This document shows, piece after piece, positions 8,170 to 22,900 of a DNA stretch of 64,000 nucleotides. The notes under the pieces were generated by a model. It did no database searches, was not told the DNA's origin, and was given only the letters and a program-made list of their open reading frames with translations. The stretch is from Sphingomonadaceae bacterium PASS1 (GTDB taxonomy: Bacteria > Pseudomonadota > Alphaproteobacteria > Sphingomonadales > Sphingomonadaceae). Every line of letters starts with the position of its first letter. The stretch's first letter is position 1. The position numbers and the translations under genes are program-made. Location: contig NKIR01000015.1 of assembly GCA_002255985.1 (NCBI GenBank), positions 1 to 64,000 on the forward strand. The letters are read 5' to 3'.

Positions 8170-11100
8170 CTGGACTGACAGTTAAAATTAAGATGCTGGA
8201 GCCGAAGGCGTGCATCGCACAAACAAGTTCAGCATGACGGAGTGGCAAACAGCGGTTTCCTTTCACCGTCACCCTGAACTTGTTTCAGGGTCTTAATATT
8301 TGCAGCGTCACAATCCCCTCAAGGGGTCACTCCGCAGCTTCCGCCATTGCGATGCTCTGCGGACCCCGCACCACGATACCGGGCAATGCGCCAGTCATCG
8401 CGCCATCACGGAACGTGACCACGCCCGATTTTATCGTCGCGGCATAGCCGTCAGCCTTTTGCAGCAAGCGCTTGCCACCGGCGGGTAGGTCGAACGCCAA
8501 CCAAGGCTTCAACAATTTCAACGCGTCAAAATCGATGACGTTGATATCGGCGAGATAGCCGGGTTTCAGCACACCGCGGTCATTCAACCCATAAAGCCGC
8601 GCCGTGTCGTGGCATTGGCGTTTGACGGCCAGTTCGAGCGGTATTGTCCCCGCCTTACGGTCACGCGCCCAGTAACTGAGCAGAAATGTCGGTGACGCCG
8701 CGTCGCAAATTGTCCCGCAATGTGCGCCGCCGTCGGAGAGCGATGCGACGATATCGTCACGCTGGAGCAGCTCTTTGGTGAAGTCCAAATTGCCATCCAT
8801 ATAATTCAATATCGGCAGGTAAATCATGCCGTTGCCGTCGTCGGCCATCAACTGGTCGTAGGCGTATTCGGCGCTTTCTTTGCCTGCGGCTTGCGCAAAG
8901 CCGAAGACGCTTTCTTCGCGGGTGGGTTCATAGCTAAAGCCATCGCCGAGCGGGAATTGCATGGCCCAAGCGGCAGTCACCAACATGAAGAATGGGGCCA
9001 TATCGACCGAAGGTGGTGGCAAATTATCCTCCGCCAACATCGCCGCCTTAAACGCCGGGTCGGACAGCTTTGCCTTTTGTTCGTCCCAAGACAGTCCGGC
9101 GATTTTCTGCCAGCTTGGCTTGCGCATGAATGGATGCACCGTGCCGCGCCAGTTCATGATGACGCCGATACCGCGCAGGCCAATCGCCGCCACGAGGTTC
9201 GCGCCATTGTCATTGGCGTTGCACATCCCTGCCATTTGTTCGGTCCACGGCATTTGCTTGATGGGCGATTGCAACATGGTGAAGGCGATGGGCAGCCCCG
9301 TTTCGCGGCTTAACCGACCCATCCAGCCGAACTCGTCCCATTCTTCCAAGAAATCGGTGGTCAGCTCAAACACCCCATGCCCGACTTTGCCCATGGCGCG
9401 GCCGATGCCAACCAGTTCGGGTTCGGTCGCCGTGGTCCCGGGGACAAGTTCGCCATCAATCGATTTATGCAACACTGTGCGGGACGTGGAAAACCCCAAA
9501 GCCCCTGCGCGCAAGCCTTCCTCCACAAGCCGCGCCATTTCAGCGATGTCGGCTTCGGTTGGCTCCTCATTATCCGCGCCGCGCTGTCCCATGACAAATG
9601 CGCGCAACGCGCCGTGCGGAACTTGCGTGCCAATATCGATGGTGCGCGGCAGACGTTCGAGCGCATCGAGATAATCGGGAAAGCTTTCCCAATCCCATTT
9701 CATTCCCTCCGCGAGCGCGGTGCCGGGAATATCCTCGACACCCTCCATCAGGCCGATCAACCAATCATGCTTGTCCTTTTTCGCCGGAGCAAAGCCAACG
9801 CCGCAATTGCCTATGACGACTGTGGTGACGCCATGCCAGCTCGACGGACCCATCTCGCTGTCCCACGTTGCTTGGCCGTCATAATGGGTATGGATATCAA
9901 CAAAGCCAGGAGCAACGATTTTACCCGAAGCATCAATCTCTGCGCGGCCTGAAGCGCTGATTTGGCCCACTGCGGTAATGATGCCGCCATCCACCGCGAC
10001 ATCGGCGACAAAGCGCGGTGCGCCCGTGCCATCCACCACGGTTCCACCGCGAATGACCAAATCATGCATATCGACTCTCCTCTTCCTCGCGGGGGAGCCT
10101 ATCAGACTTAATCGGACGGTTAAAGTGGGGTCGCGTTGAAGGCGAAATAACCAACAATCGTCATCCTGAACTTGTTTCAGGATAACATGCAACGGTGACG
10201 CGTTATCCTGAAACAAGTTCAGGATGACGAAGCATCATTCAGCAGGCTGAACGTCGCTGCGTTGACGCAAGCGATTGCCCGCCAACCGGCGCAGCGCGGC
10301 AAAGAAGCGCGGGACCATGGCGTTGCGGCCCATCCAGTCGGCATAAGCGGCATAAGCAGGGTCAACCATCAGATGCTTCTCCTCGGTCTTTGCGCGCCAG
10401 TAATAAATGGCGCTGACGAGGCCAAGAATGGCGCTATTGCGAATCATGTCCGCGGTGCTGCCCGTGGTGACCAGAAACGGCAAAGTCGACAGCCACCAGA
10501 ACGCATTTTTGCTGAGATAGGCGGGGTGCTTGGAAAAAGCATAAGGCCCATGCGTCAATATGCCACGATGCGTGAGGTTCGAAAAACGAAAGCCAAAGGC
10601 GACCGTGGCCCATGCATATAGTGCCGTGAGCGCAACAAGCATCGCACCCCAAATCCACAGCAACGTTATGTGTCCTTCAAACCAATAAGCCCAATCGCTG
10701 GTGCCGATATGATAATCAAGCGGGCCGCCATTGTTCATCAGGATAAACGGCGGGTAGCACATGAGTGCCGCAACCCAGCCTGCGAGATAGGGGTTAGCCG
10801 TACGGATATGCGCATCGAGCGGTTTCATAGTCAGCATGTACCCAATGGTGGCGAACTGCACATCGACAAGGAACATGCCGGTAATCAGCGCATTGGCAAG
10901 CCAGACGGGGTTCGAAGCCACTTCAGCAACGTTCATATTCACGATATCGCGAAATCCCCCGGGGACGATGGATATCATGAACGCAAGGAAAAATCCCTTC
11001 ACCGCCCATGCCCGCAGGTGATGGAAAATCTCTTGCCGGTCCCAATCATTGCGCCCCGCAATCCACGCGCCGAAGTGCCAGGCACCATCGCGGGGATCGA

Positions 11101-14100
11101 CCAAGTGCCGATCCAGCCAGACGATATAGGGCACGGACAACAGGATGAGCGGAATGACAGCCGCTTCAAACATCTGCATCGAGAACAGATAATTCCCGTT
11201 CCAATAGAAACGGCAAAGCGCATAGATCGCCGCAATCAGCGCCCAAGTCGCCCAAAGGCCAGCGACTTTGATTATGCTGGTATCCAGCACATCCGCGATG
11301 GGGCGGCTTATGCCCCAGTCAAGTCCGGTGGACGGGCGCAGATGGACTTTGTCGACAAAGATCGACCACAAGACCATCGGAAGGCCGCAAAAGAGCAAGG
11401 CGACAAGCGCCGAATACGGCCCATCGGCGCGTGCGGGCCAACCTTCAAAACCAAAAGCCGCGCCAATATAACCAAAATTACGCGCCACCATTATGGCGAC
11501 GCCAAGGCCCAATAGGCCGCACAAGCCAACAGCGGTGCTGACGGCGGACATGGGCCGTAGATCGGCGGTTTTGATGGCGCTAGTTTTCACACCGCTGTGA
11601 TAGCAAGAATTGGTTAAGAAAGCGCAAGCAAGCGCTTGTTTAGCTGGCGAGAATGTTGATCGAAAACGCGATTATGCCAATGTTGAACACGAATGCCGCT
11701 ATGCAATGGAAAATGACGACCTTGCGCCATTGCCCATCTGTTATGTTCACGTCCGACGTCTGGAATGTCATGCCCAGCGTGTACGCAAAATAGACGAAAT
11801 CCCAATAGTCGGGCGATTTGGTTTTGGGAAATTCAACACCGCCGCGATCACCTCCGCCACGGCTGTCGTCATAATAAAGATGCGCGTAGTGGATCGCGTA
11901 AATCATGTTCGAAAAACACCAAGCGATTGCAAGTGTGCCTATCACCAATGCAACCGCGAACGAATATGGCGCTTCGGTCTGCGTAAGTTCAGCAGCGACA
12001 GCCGTCAGTATCGTGACCATGATGACTGCGGTAAGCGCAAGCAACAGGATTCGGTCGGCATCCTCGGGCTTGGCCTTTCCGCGGATGCCCGCCGCATCCA
12101 ATTTGAACAGCGGCGGTAAGGTGGCGGCGTAGCCCAAGGCTGCAACGTCAAAGCCGGCCATGATAGCCTGATACCAAGGCAACCATAGACCGAACCCTAG
12201 AGCGGTCAGGCAGAGCAGCAAGAAAAGACCATAGCGCCAAGGCATAAATGCCCACACTGGCGCTTTGGCCTTTGCTGTCATTACGCCTTACGCTGTCCCA
12301 ACAGCCGAAGACGAAGCGCGTTCAGTTTTATGAAACCCGCTGCATCCTTTTGGTCGTAAGCGCCGGCGTCGTCTTCAAACGTCACAACCTTTTCACTGTA
12401 CAGGCTGTTGGGCGATTTGCGGCCGACCACACTTGCCAGCCCCTTATACAGCTTCAGCCGCACGGTGCCGGATACCAAAGTCTGCGAATGGTCAATCGCG
12501 GCTTGCAGCATCTCGCGCTCTGGCGAGAACCAGAAGCCATTATAGATAAGCTCGGCATATTTCGGCATCAGCTCATCTTTAAGATGCGCTGCGCCGCGAT
12601 CGAGCGTGATGCTTTCAATACCACGGTGTGCACGGGCATAAATCTCGCCACCGGGCGTTTCATACATGCCGCGCGATTTCATGCCGACGAAGCGGTTTTC
12701 GACCAGATCGAGTCGACCAATGCCATGCTTGCGGCCAAGATCATTCAGCGCAGCAAGCAAGGTCGCTGGCGACATCGCTTCGCCGTTGAGCGCGACACCA
12801 TCGCCCTTTTCAAAATCGATGGTGATATATTCGGGCGTGTCTGGCGCGTCCTCTGGATTGACGGTGCGCGAATAGACATAATCGGGCGTTTCGTCCCACG
12901 GGTCCTCAAGCACTTTGCCTTCGGACGAGGTGTGCAAAAGGTTGGCGTCGGTCGAAAACGGGCTTTCGCCGCGTTTGTCCTTGGGCACAGGAATCTGGTG
13001 TTGCTCCGCCCATTCGATCAGCCGTGTCCGGCTCGTAAGGTCCCACTCACGCCATGGCGCAATCACCTTGATGTCGGGGTTCAGCGCATAGGCCGAAAGT
13101 TCGAACCGCACCTGATCATTGCCCTTGCCCGTTGCGCCATGCGCAATCGCGTCAGCACCGGTTTCGGCTGCAATCTCTATCAACCGCTTGGAAATGAGCG
13201 GACGGGCAATCGATGTGCCCAACAAATAGTCGCCTTCATAACGCGCATTGGCGCGCATCATCGGAAAAACGAAATCGCGCACAAATTCTTCGCGCAAATC
13301 ATCGATGTAGATATGATGTTCAGGCACGCCCATCAGCACAGCCTTTTCGCGTGCTGGCCCAAGCTCTTCGCCCTGCCCCAAATCGGCGGTGAAGGTGACG
13401 ACTTCGCAGCCATATTCCACCTGAAGCCATTTCAGGATGACGCTGGTGTCGAGCCCGCCCGAATATGCGAGGACGACTTTTTTAATGCTGTCTTTGGTCA
13501 TGTCATTTTCCGAAGCTGAATATCCGTCGCGCGCCTACCAGCTTAGGCAGGGTTCGACAACTCCCACAACTGCCAAAGCCCCAGAAAGAGGAACATCGAA
13601 GCCGCAATCATGTGCACGATGCGCAGCGAAAACTTTTCCACCAGCTTCTCGCCCAAATAGACCGCAGGGACATTGGCGATCATCATGCCCAATGTTGTTC
13701 CAGCCGCAACCACCAGCACCGAATGATATTGTGCGCCAAGTGCGATTGTTGCGACTTGTGTTTTATCGCCCATCTCGACGAAGAAAAACGCGATTGTCGT
13801 CGCCACAAATGCCCCGCGCCGCGACGGGACTTTGATATCGTCATCGACCTTGTCGGGAATGAGGGTCCACGCCGCCATTACAATGAAACCAATGGCCACC
13901 GCGATGCGAAATGTATCACTCGTGAAGACACTGGCCAGCGCACTGCCTGCCCAAGCCGCGAGCGCGTGATTGGCAATTGTGGCGACAAAAATGCCGGCAA
14001 TAACAGGCAGCGGCTTTTTAAACCGTGTCGCCAGTAATATGGCGAGCAGCATTGTCTTGTCGCCGATTTCAGCAACGGCAACAAGCAAGGCAGACGCGAA

Positions 14101-17100
14101 GAAAATTTCCATAATGTTTTCCAGGTCAGGCAGTTAAAAGACGCAATGCCACCCACAACCCCGCCCGACCGGAACGGATTGCAGATGCCATTGGTCTCGC
14201 CTTGAACCGCATTTGCGGTCCCACATGCACCATGACCTCTCGACCAAATATGTTGATGCATGCCCCGTTCGAAAAGAACGGCTGGCTACTCCCCAGATGA
14301 CGGAGAAACGTTTAGGCTGGGAATGCGAGGGACGCAACCTTGCTGTTAATCAGCAGGGTTTGTTCCAGTACCAATCAAGGTTTTCCCGCGACCCAATTGG
14401 CGCATCTTGAATTGCTTGCGTCGACGATAATAGCGCACAACAGCAAAAATGAGAGAGAGCGCTAGGATCGTGATCAACACGAACGCGACAATTAATCTTT
14501 TTTCCACGGGGTTGCTATCGGTCCAAAGTCAATGGGATTCGTTTGCATCTGGATATGCCTAAATTTGTATCCATATGTAACGGTTTTCTAAACAAGGGGC
14601 AATTGAACAAATGTAAACAATGCCTATTTTATGCAACTTCTGATGCGATATGGCGTAAACCTTAACGGTCAATCGGCGTTCTTGGTTAGCACGCTATCAA
14701 CAATGTTGCCTCGGCTGATATTGTAATCGCAGTTGGCCCGTCCACGACCAAGCAGTCGCCCACCGCAGCTATTTCGTGCGCCACCGAAACCGTCCCCGTC
14801 AGTGGCACAATCCAAAAGTTGCCCGCTAAATCAAGGGCATCAATCTGACTTTGATCATCGACATACCAAAGCTGGAAATGTGGTCCATCGACCATCTGTT
14901 GCCCGCCGGTTATGCGGCCCGATCGCAAATCGCGATACGGCGTTGCAACAGACACGGCGATACCGTCATCCAAATGCAGTTCGCGTGGCCGGCCATAGTC
15001 GAACAAACGATAGGTTATGTCTGCAAATTGCTGCACTTCAACAAGCGTGATGCCCGCGCCAATCGCGTGCACCGTTCCGGCAGGAATATAATAATAATCG
15101 CCAGCCGAAACCGGCTTCCAATCCATCAGCGCTTCAATCTCGCCCGAAAGCGACGCCGCCCGCAACGCATCAGCATCCAAATCCTGATGCGTGCCAATGC
15201 CGAGCACTGCTCCGGGTTCTGCATCCACCACAAACCAGCATTCTTCCTTGCCCGATTGCAACCCACGATCGCGCGCTTGGGCGTCGTTGGGATGCACCTG
15301 AATGGACAGCTTTTCGGACGTAAACAGCCATTTCACCAATATAGGCAGCGCGTCGCCATCGGCGTTTTCATACCAAATTTCCCCAATGCGGCGGTCGCCC
15401 ATATCGCCAAATTGCGCCGGTATGTCTGTGCGGCCCCATGGCTTTTCAACAAGATGCTTGGTCAGTTTCATAAGCACGCCGTTATCAGCAATTAAACACT
15501 TTTGCACCGTCCAAACTATCGCTAGGGAGACGGCAGCACCAAAAATTTCTCCCCAGGCACCACGTCCCACTGGAGCCAAAGTCATGACTGAATATGTAAC
15601 CCGCGCAAACCTGCAGGTCGCCGATGAACTCGCGCTTTTCGTCGAGAGCCGCGCGCTGTCGGGCACGGGCATAGCCGCTGACGCTTTATGGTCCGGTCTT
15701 GCCGATATTCTCGCGCGGTTTGCGTCGGTGAATCGCGCACTGCTCGCCAAACGCGATGCGCTGCAAACGCAGATCGATGCTTGGCACAAGGCCAATCCCG
15801 GACCGATCAGCGATATGCCTGCTTATCAGGCGTTTTTGCGCGACATTGGTTATCTTGTTGCCGAACCGGCGCCCTTTGCCATTGGCACGCAAAATGTCGA
15901 TGCGGAAATCGCGACGATGGCGGGACCGCAGCTGGTCGTGCCCAGCCTTAACGACCGCTTCGTTTTGAACGCCGCCAATGCCCGTTGGGGCAGCCTGTAT
16001 GATGCTTTATATGGCACTGATGCGCTCGATGCTCCGCCGGCCCGCGCAGGCGGCTATGATGCGACACGCGGCGCGGCCGTTATTGCTTATGCGCGCAATT
16101 TCCTGAACCACAGCATCCCAGGTTGGGAAGCCGTATTGTCCGGCGGCGCGTCCGATTTCTTCGTCGCGCAAACCGCATCGGGTGACACGAAACGCTATCT
16201 GTTCAAACAAAATGGCCTGCATATCGAGATATTGGTTGATCCCGCGCACCCCATCGGCGCGACCGACGAACTGCATATCGCCGATGTCATCCTTGAAGCT
16301 GCGCTGACCACGATCATCGATCTGGAAGATTCGGTCGCTGCCGTGGACGCGCAGGACAAGGTTGCGGCCTATACCAACTGGCTTGGCCTGATGCGCGGCG
16401 ATCTGGTTGCATCCTTCGACAAAGGCGGGCGGACAATGACCCGCGCGCTTGAGGCGGACCGCAATTATGGCGTCCTCACCCTCGCTGGCCGCAGCCTGAT
16501 GTTCGTGCGCAATGTCGGGCATTTGATGACCAACCCGGCGGTGCTGTTGCCCGATGGCAGTGAAGCGCCCGAAGGCATTCTCGACGCGTTGTTCACCTCG
16601 CTGTGCGCGCTGCATGACCTCAAAGGTATTGGCACGCATCGCAACAGCCGCGCAGGTTCAATCTACATCGTAAAGCCCAAGATGCACGGCCCCGAAGAAG
16701 CCGCGCTGACCAATGCATTGTTCAATGCGGTTGAAGATGTACTTGGCCTCGCGCGCCACACCATCAAGGTCGGCGTGATGGACGAAGAACGCCGCACCAG
16801 CGCGAACCTCGCGGCGTGCATTCACGCGGTGAAAGACCGGATCGTGTTCATCAACACCGGCTTCCTTGATCGCACCGGCGACGAAATGCACACCGCGATG
16901 CAAGCTGGCCCCATGATCCGCAAGGCGGAGATGAAAGCCAGCAGCTGGATCCAAGCCTATGAGGCGCGCAACGTCCAAATCGGCCTTGCCTGCGGTCTTT
17001 CGGGTAAGGCGCAAATCGGCAAAGGCATGTGGGCCGCGCCCGATATGATGGCCGACATGATGGTGCAGAAAATCGGGCATCCCAAGGCGGGTGCCAACAC

Positions 17101-18953
17101 CGCATGGGTCCCCTCACCCACTGCAGCAACGTTGCACGCGATGCATTATCATCAGTTTGACGTCTTTGCACGGCAGGCCGAATTGGCACAAGAACCCACG
17201 CCGGGCCTTGATCCCTTGCTGACCATTCCCGTTGCGCCCGTCGGCCATAATTGGTCCGATGAAGAGGTCACGCAAGAACTTGAGAACAACGCGCAGGGCA
17301 TCCTTGGCTATGTCGTCCGCTGGATTGACCAAGGTGTCGGCTGTTCAAAGGTGCCCGACATTCACGACATCGGCCTGATGGAAGACCGCGCCACATTGCG
17401 TATTTCGTCGCAGCATATCGCCAACTGGCTGCTCCACGGCATTGCGACCGAGGCGCAGGTGGACGCCGCGCTGACCAAGATGGCGGCGAAGGTCGACGCG
17501 CAAAATGCCAGCGATCCGCTTTACGAAAAGCTCATACCGGGCAGCATCGCATTGAAAGCCGCCCGTGCGCTCATCTTCGAAGGCGTGGCGCAGCCCAATG
17601 GCTATACCGAACCATTGCTGCACAAATTCCGGCAGGAGAAGAAAGCGGCGGCCTAACGCGGCGCCGCTTTTTCCAGCTGTCCGGCTTTCCAGTTCATCGC
17701 GCGGCGTACGCGGGTTTCGACCGACGGGTGCGAGTAGAATATCACCTCTTGCAACGCCGATGGCCGCGGGTAGCGATATTCGGCGGTTTTCACTAACGCG
17801 CCTGCGAGCGCATCGGGCAAATTCGCCGTCCGAAGCGAATAAGCGTCAGCCTCGCTCTCGCCGACACGCGTCACGCTGTTGATCAATGGCTGCGCAAACA
17901 GGCCCAGAACCGAGACGATCAGCAACAATATCGGTAATCCTTCGGGGTCGCCGATGCTGGCTTTGCTGCCAAATAAGGCCGCGACCCGGTTGAACAATCG
18001 GTCGGCCAGAAAGAAACCAAGCATCGCAATGAACACAACGGCGAAAACCATCCGCCAGACATGGCCAAGAACATAATGCCCAATCTCATGCCCCGTTACC
18101 GCCTTCACTTCGTCCAATGACGCCTGCTTGAGCGCAACGTCGGATATCGCAATCCGCGCCGAACCAAAAACGCCCGAGACATTGGCAGTGAAGTTGTTCG
18201 ATTGGCGCGAACCATCAAACATCAGCACACGGTCATGCGGAATATTCGCTTCGTCCGCCATTTCAAGCAACGCCGTCCGCACTGGGCCCGCCGGCACCGG
18301 CTTATATTCGTTGAACATCGGTTCAATCACCACAGGCGCGAGCAATATCGTCGCCGCTGCGGCAAAGGCTGCAAGGCCACCGGACCATATCCACCATGTT
18401 TTGCCCGCACGGCGGATAAGCGCATAGACGCCAAGGAAAAACAGACCGCCCAATATGCTCGACACCGTTATGCCAATCGCATTTTGCGCGAGGAAGTCAG
18501 ACAATGGCTGGTCCGTCCGGCCATAGGATTGTTCAAAACCCCATTGCTCATAAACGCCCCACGGCAGGCTGAGCACCGCCGAAATGACGAAGAAAGCGAC
18601 GCAGATTATCCATGTGCGCGGCGCCCAGCCGCGATTTTGCAATTTCGCCGACAGGCGGTCGAGCAAGCCCAAACGCAATATTATCCACGTTACAATCGCC
18701 GTGACAACCAACCCCGCCAGCAACATCCAATGCGTGGCGATGGTATAGCTTTCGGCCTTTTGCAGTGCCTCTGGCCCCAGACTGTCAATATAACGCGCGG
18801 TCTCTGCCGCTGGATCAAATGCCATGCCTATTCCCTCCGATATACTGTGTTAGCTATCTCACACAGCACGGACATGCAACCGCATCTTGTGGACGGTCGG
18901 CATATGGGGGTTTATGGCGTGGGGCCGCCTTGGTTTATGCGCCCGCCAATTTA

Positions 18954-19976
<1,023 letters not shown>

Positions 19977-22900
19977 TTATCCCCATTAAATTAGCGCTTC
20001 ACATTATGACGTCGGCAACTTATCAGGCGGGCCGAAACACGGGTTTAGGGAGCACTTTCATGGCTAAAATCACAGTAATTTCACGCGATGGCCAAGGCCG
20101 CGAAGTTGAGGCTGAAAATGGCCTGAGCCTGATGGAAATCATCCGCGACAATGGCTTTGACGAGTTGTTGGCATTGTGCGGCGGTTGCTGCTCGTGCGCG
20201 ACCTGCCACATCCATGTCGATCCGGCGTTTGCCGATCGCTTGCCGAAGATGAGCGAAGACGAAAACGACTTGCTCGACAGCACCGACCACCGCAACGAAA
20301 CGTCACGTCTGTCGTGTCAGGTTCCTTTGACCGATGCGCTTGACGGCCTGATCGTTACCATCGCGCCTGAGGATTGATCTTTCGCGTTCGTCATCCTGAA
20401 CTTGTTTTAGGATAACACGCGACGGTGGTTTGTTATCCCGAAACGAGTTCGGGATAACGACTATTTTGCTAAATTCAAACCGCCGTAACGAGGCCAATCA
20501 TCGCCCCTGTCATCGCAGAGGCGAGGTTTCCTGCGACCCAGCTTTTCATACCCAATGACGCCGCTTCGGTGCGGCGTGCAGGGCATAAGGTGCCGATCGT
20601 CGACACGAGCAGTCCGATGCTGGCCAAGTTGGCAAATCCGCATAAGGCATAAGTGACAATCAGCTTGCTGCGCGGGCCCAAGGTGCCATCGGCCAAAGCC
20701 GCCATGTCGAGATAGGCGACATATTCGTTCAATATCGCCTTTGTTCCCATCAACCCGCCTGCAGTTCCTGCCTCGTCCCATGGCACGCCGATTGCCCACA
20801 TCAATGGCGCAAACAGCCAGCCAAACATCCGGCGCAGCGTCAACGCAGTCCCATCGACCAAGGGCAAGACGGTCAGCATCTGGTCAACCAAAGCAACCAG
20901 CGCAAACACCACGATGATGATGCCAATAACTGCAAGGAACAGCTGAACCCCGTCCATCGTCCCGGTGATGACCGCGTCGATGCTGCTTTCATATTTCAAG
21001 CTGGTGTCATCTGGATCCATCTGGGTATCCCCCGCGCCCGGCACCATCAGCCGGGCGATCAGGATCGACGCCGGCAGCACGATCAAAGATGCCGAAATCA
21101 TATGGCCGACAGCGTCAGGAACCGTTTTGGATAGTGTCTGCGCATAGAGGATCAGGATCGCGCCAGAAATTGTCGACATCGCCAGCACCATGACCATGAA
21201 CAATTCGCTGCGGCTCATTTTCTCGAAATAGGCGCGGACGACCAGAGGCGCTTCGACGACGCCCAAGAAGATATTTGCGCCGGCGCTTAAACCAACGACG
21301 CCGCTTACCCCCATCGTCTTTTGCATCGCCCAGCTTAACCCGCGCACGATGATCGACAGGATTTTCCAGTGCCACAATAATGCGGAAAGCGCCGAGAAAA
21401 CGATGACCAGCGGCAATATCTGGAAGGCAATAATCAGCGGAGGGCTTGCGCCTTCTTTCAGCACGAACGGCATCGCCCCGCCGCCGGTATAGCCGAACAT
21501 ATAGCTTGAACCGACCAAGGTCGCCTTTTCGACCGCCATGACCGCATAATTGGCGAGCATGATAACGTCCCACACAAACGGGACCCGCAGGATCACCAAA
21601 ACGATCAATATTTGCAGCAGCAACGCGCCACCGACCCAGCGCCAGCCCGGAAATGCCCTGCGCTGTTCGGAAAATCCCCACGCCATCAACAATATGACCG
21701 CGATCCCGATCAACCCCTGCAGTTGCGCGAGCGTTGCCATTAACCGCGCATTGCCTGATCGAGTGACTCCTGAAGCACGGGGTAGCCATGGCCGTCGGGG
21801 ATACAGAGCCAGTTTCCGTCTTCGCGCTTGTCGATATAGGTCAGGACGGTGGAAACCGGATGCGCCGCCGCGTGCGCCGCAGCAGCGTCAAAGTCACCAA
21901 ACATCGCCAACCGCTCCAGATTGCGGCGGGTCGGGAAGATGATCTTCACCTCGCCCTTGTCCGCTTTTTCCAAAACCTCTGCCGCGCTGGCCCAAAACAG
22001 CGCACGGTTTTCGGTGTGGTCAACGGTCGCCAGCGGCGTCGTGTTGCCTGCGTTCACCAAATAGAAGCGCGTATCGAAAACCCGCGATGCCCGCTCAAAC
22101 GCTGGCGGCCGCCAGCGTGACCATGGCACAAGCTGGCCAAAATCGGGCTCCCAGCCAAAGCGGTTGCATATCGCTTGCAGGCTTTCCCCATCATGCAACG
22201 CCGCGCGCGGGGCGTCGCAATCGGCGGGGTCATCAACACCCTTTAGCCCGAGCGCAAGCCCAGCCTCCTCAATCGTCTCGCGAATGGCCGCAAGCCGCGC
22301 CGCTGCCTCATCCAACGGCAAAGGGCCGCCCAGCATTTCGGCATAATCGAAATCCGCCGGATCGACCTTCCCACCCGGAAAAACCGCCGCACCGCCGGCA
22401 AAAGCCATTGCCTTAATACGTTCGACCATCAGCAACAATGGTGCGCCGCCATCGGGGTTTTGGCGAAAAATCACCATAGTGGCGGCGGGGGTGGCGATGG
22501 GTTCGGGTGCTGTTTCTAAAGTCATGCCCCACATGAGCATGGAATGCCCGGCGTTAGAAGTGGAAAGTTAATCTAGGGTCAGGACCTAGCGGTTAAACTG
22601 CATCAAAACATGGCAGGGCCCCTTTCACCCGCGCGTGATATGCGAATGCAAGATGAGGTAAAAACCTGCCTTGAATTTGGTTAATCTTCGGGCCATTTCG
22701 GGATGAGACTCGCGCATTTGCGCTTTTAGAACAAATCTGGAACAAGCTACTTCATGTCACTCACCCATATTAAGGTGCGCGGTGCGCGCGAGCATAATCT
22801 CAAGGGCGTCGATATCGACCTTCCACGCGACAAGCTGATCGTCATCACGGGCCTGTCCGGCTCCGGTAAATCCAGCCTAGCGTTCGACACCATCTATGCC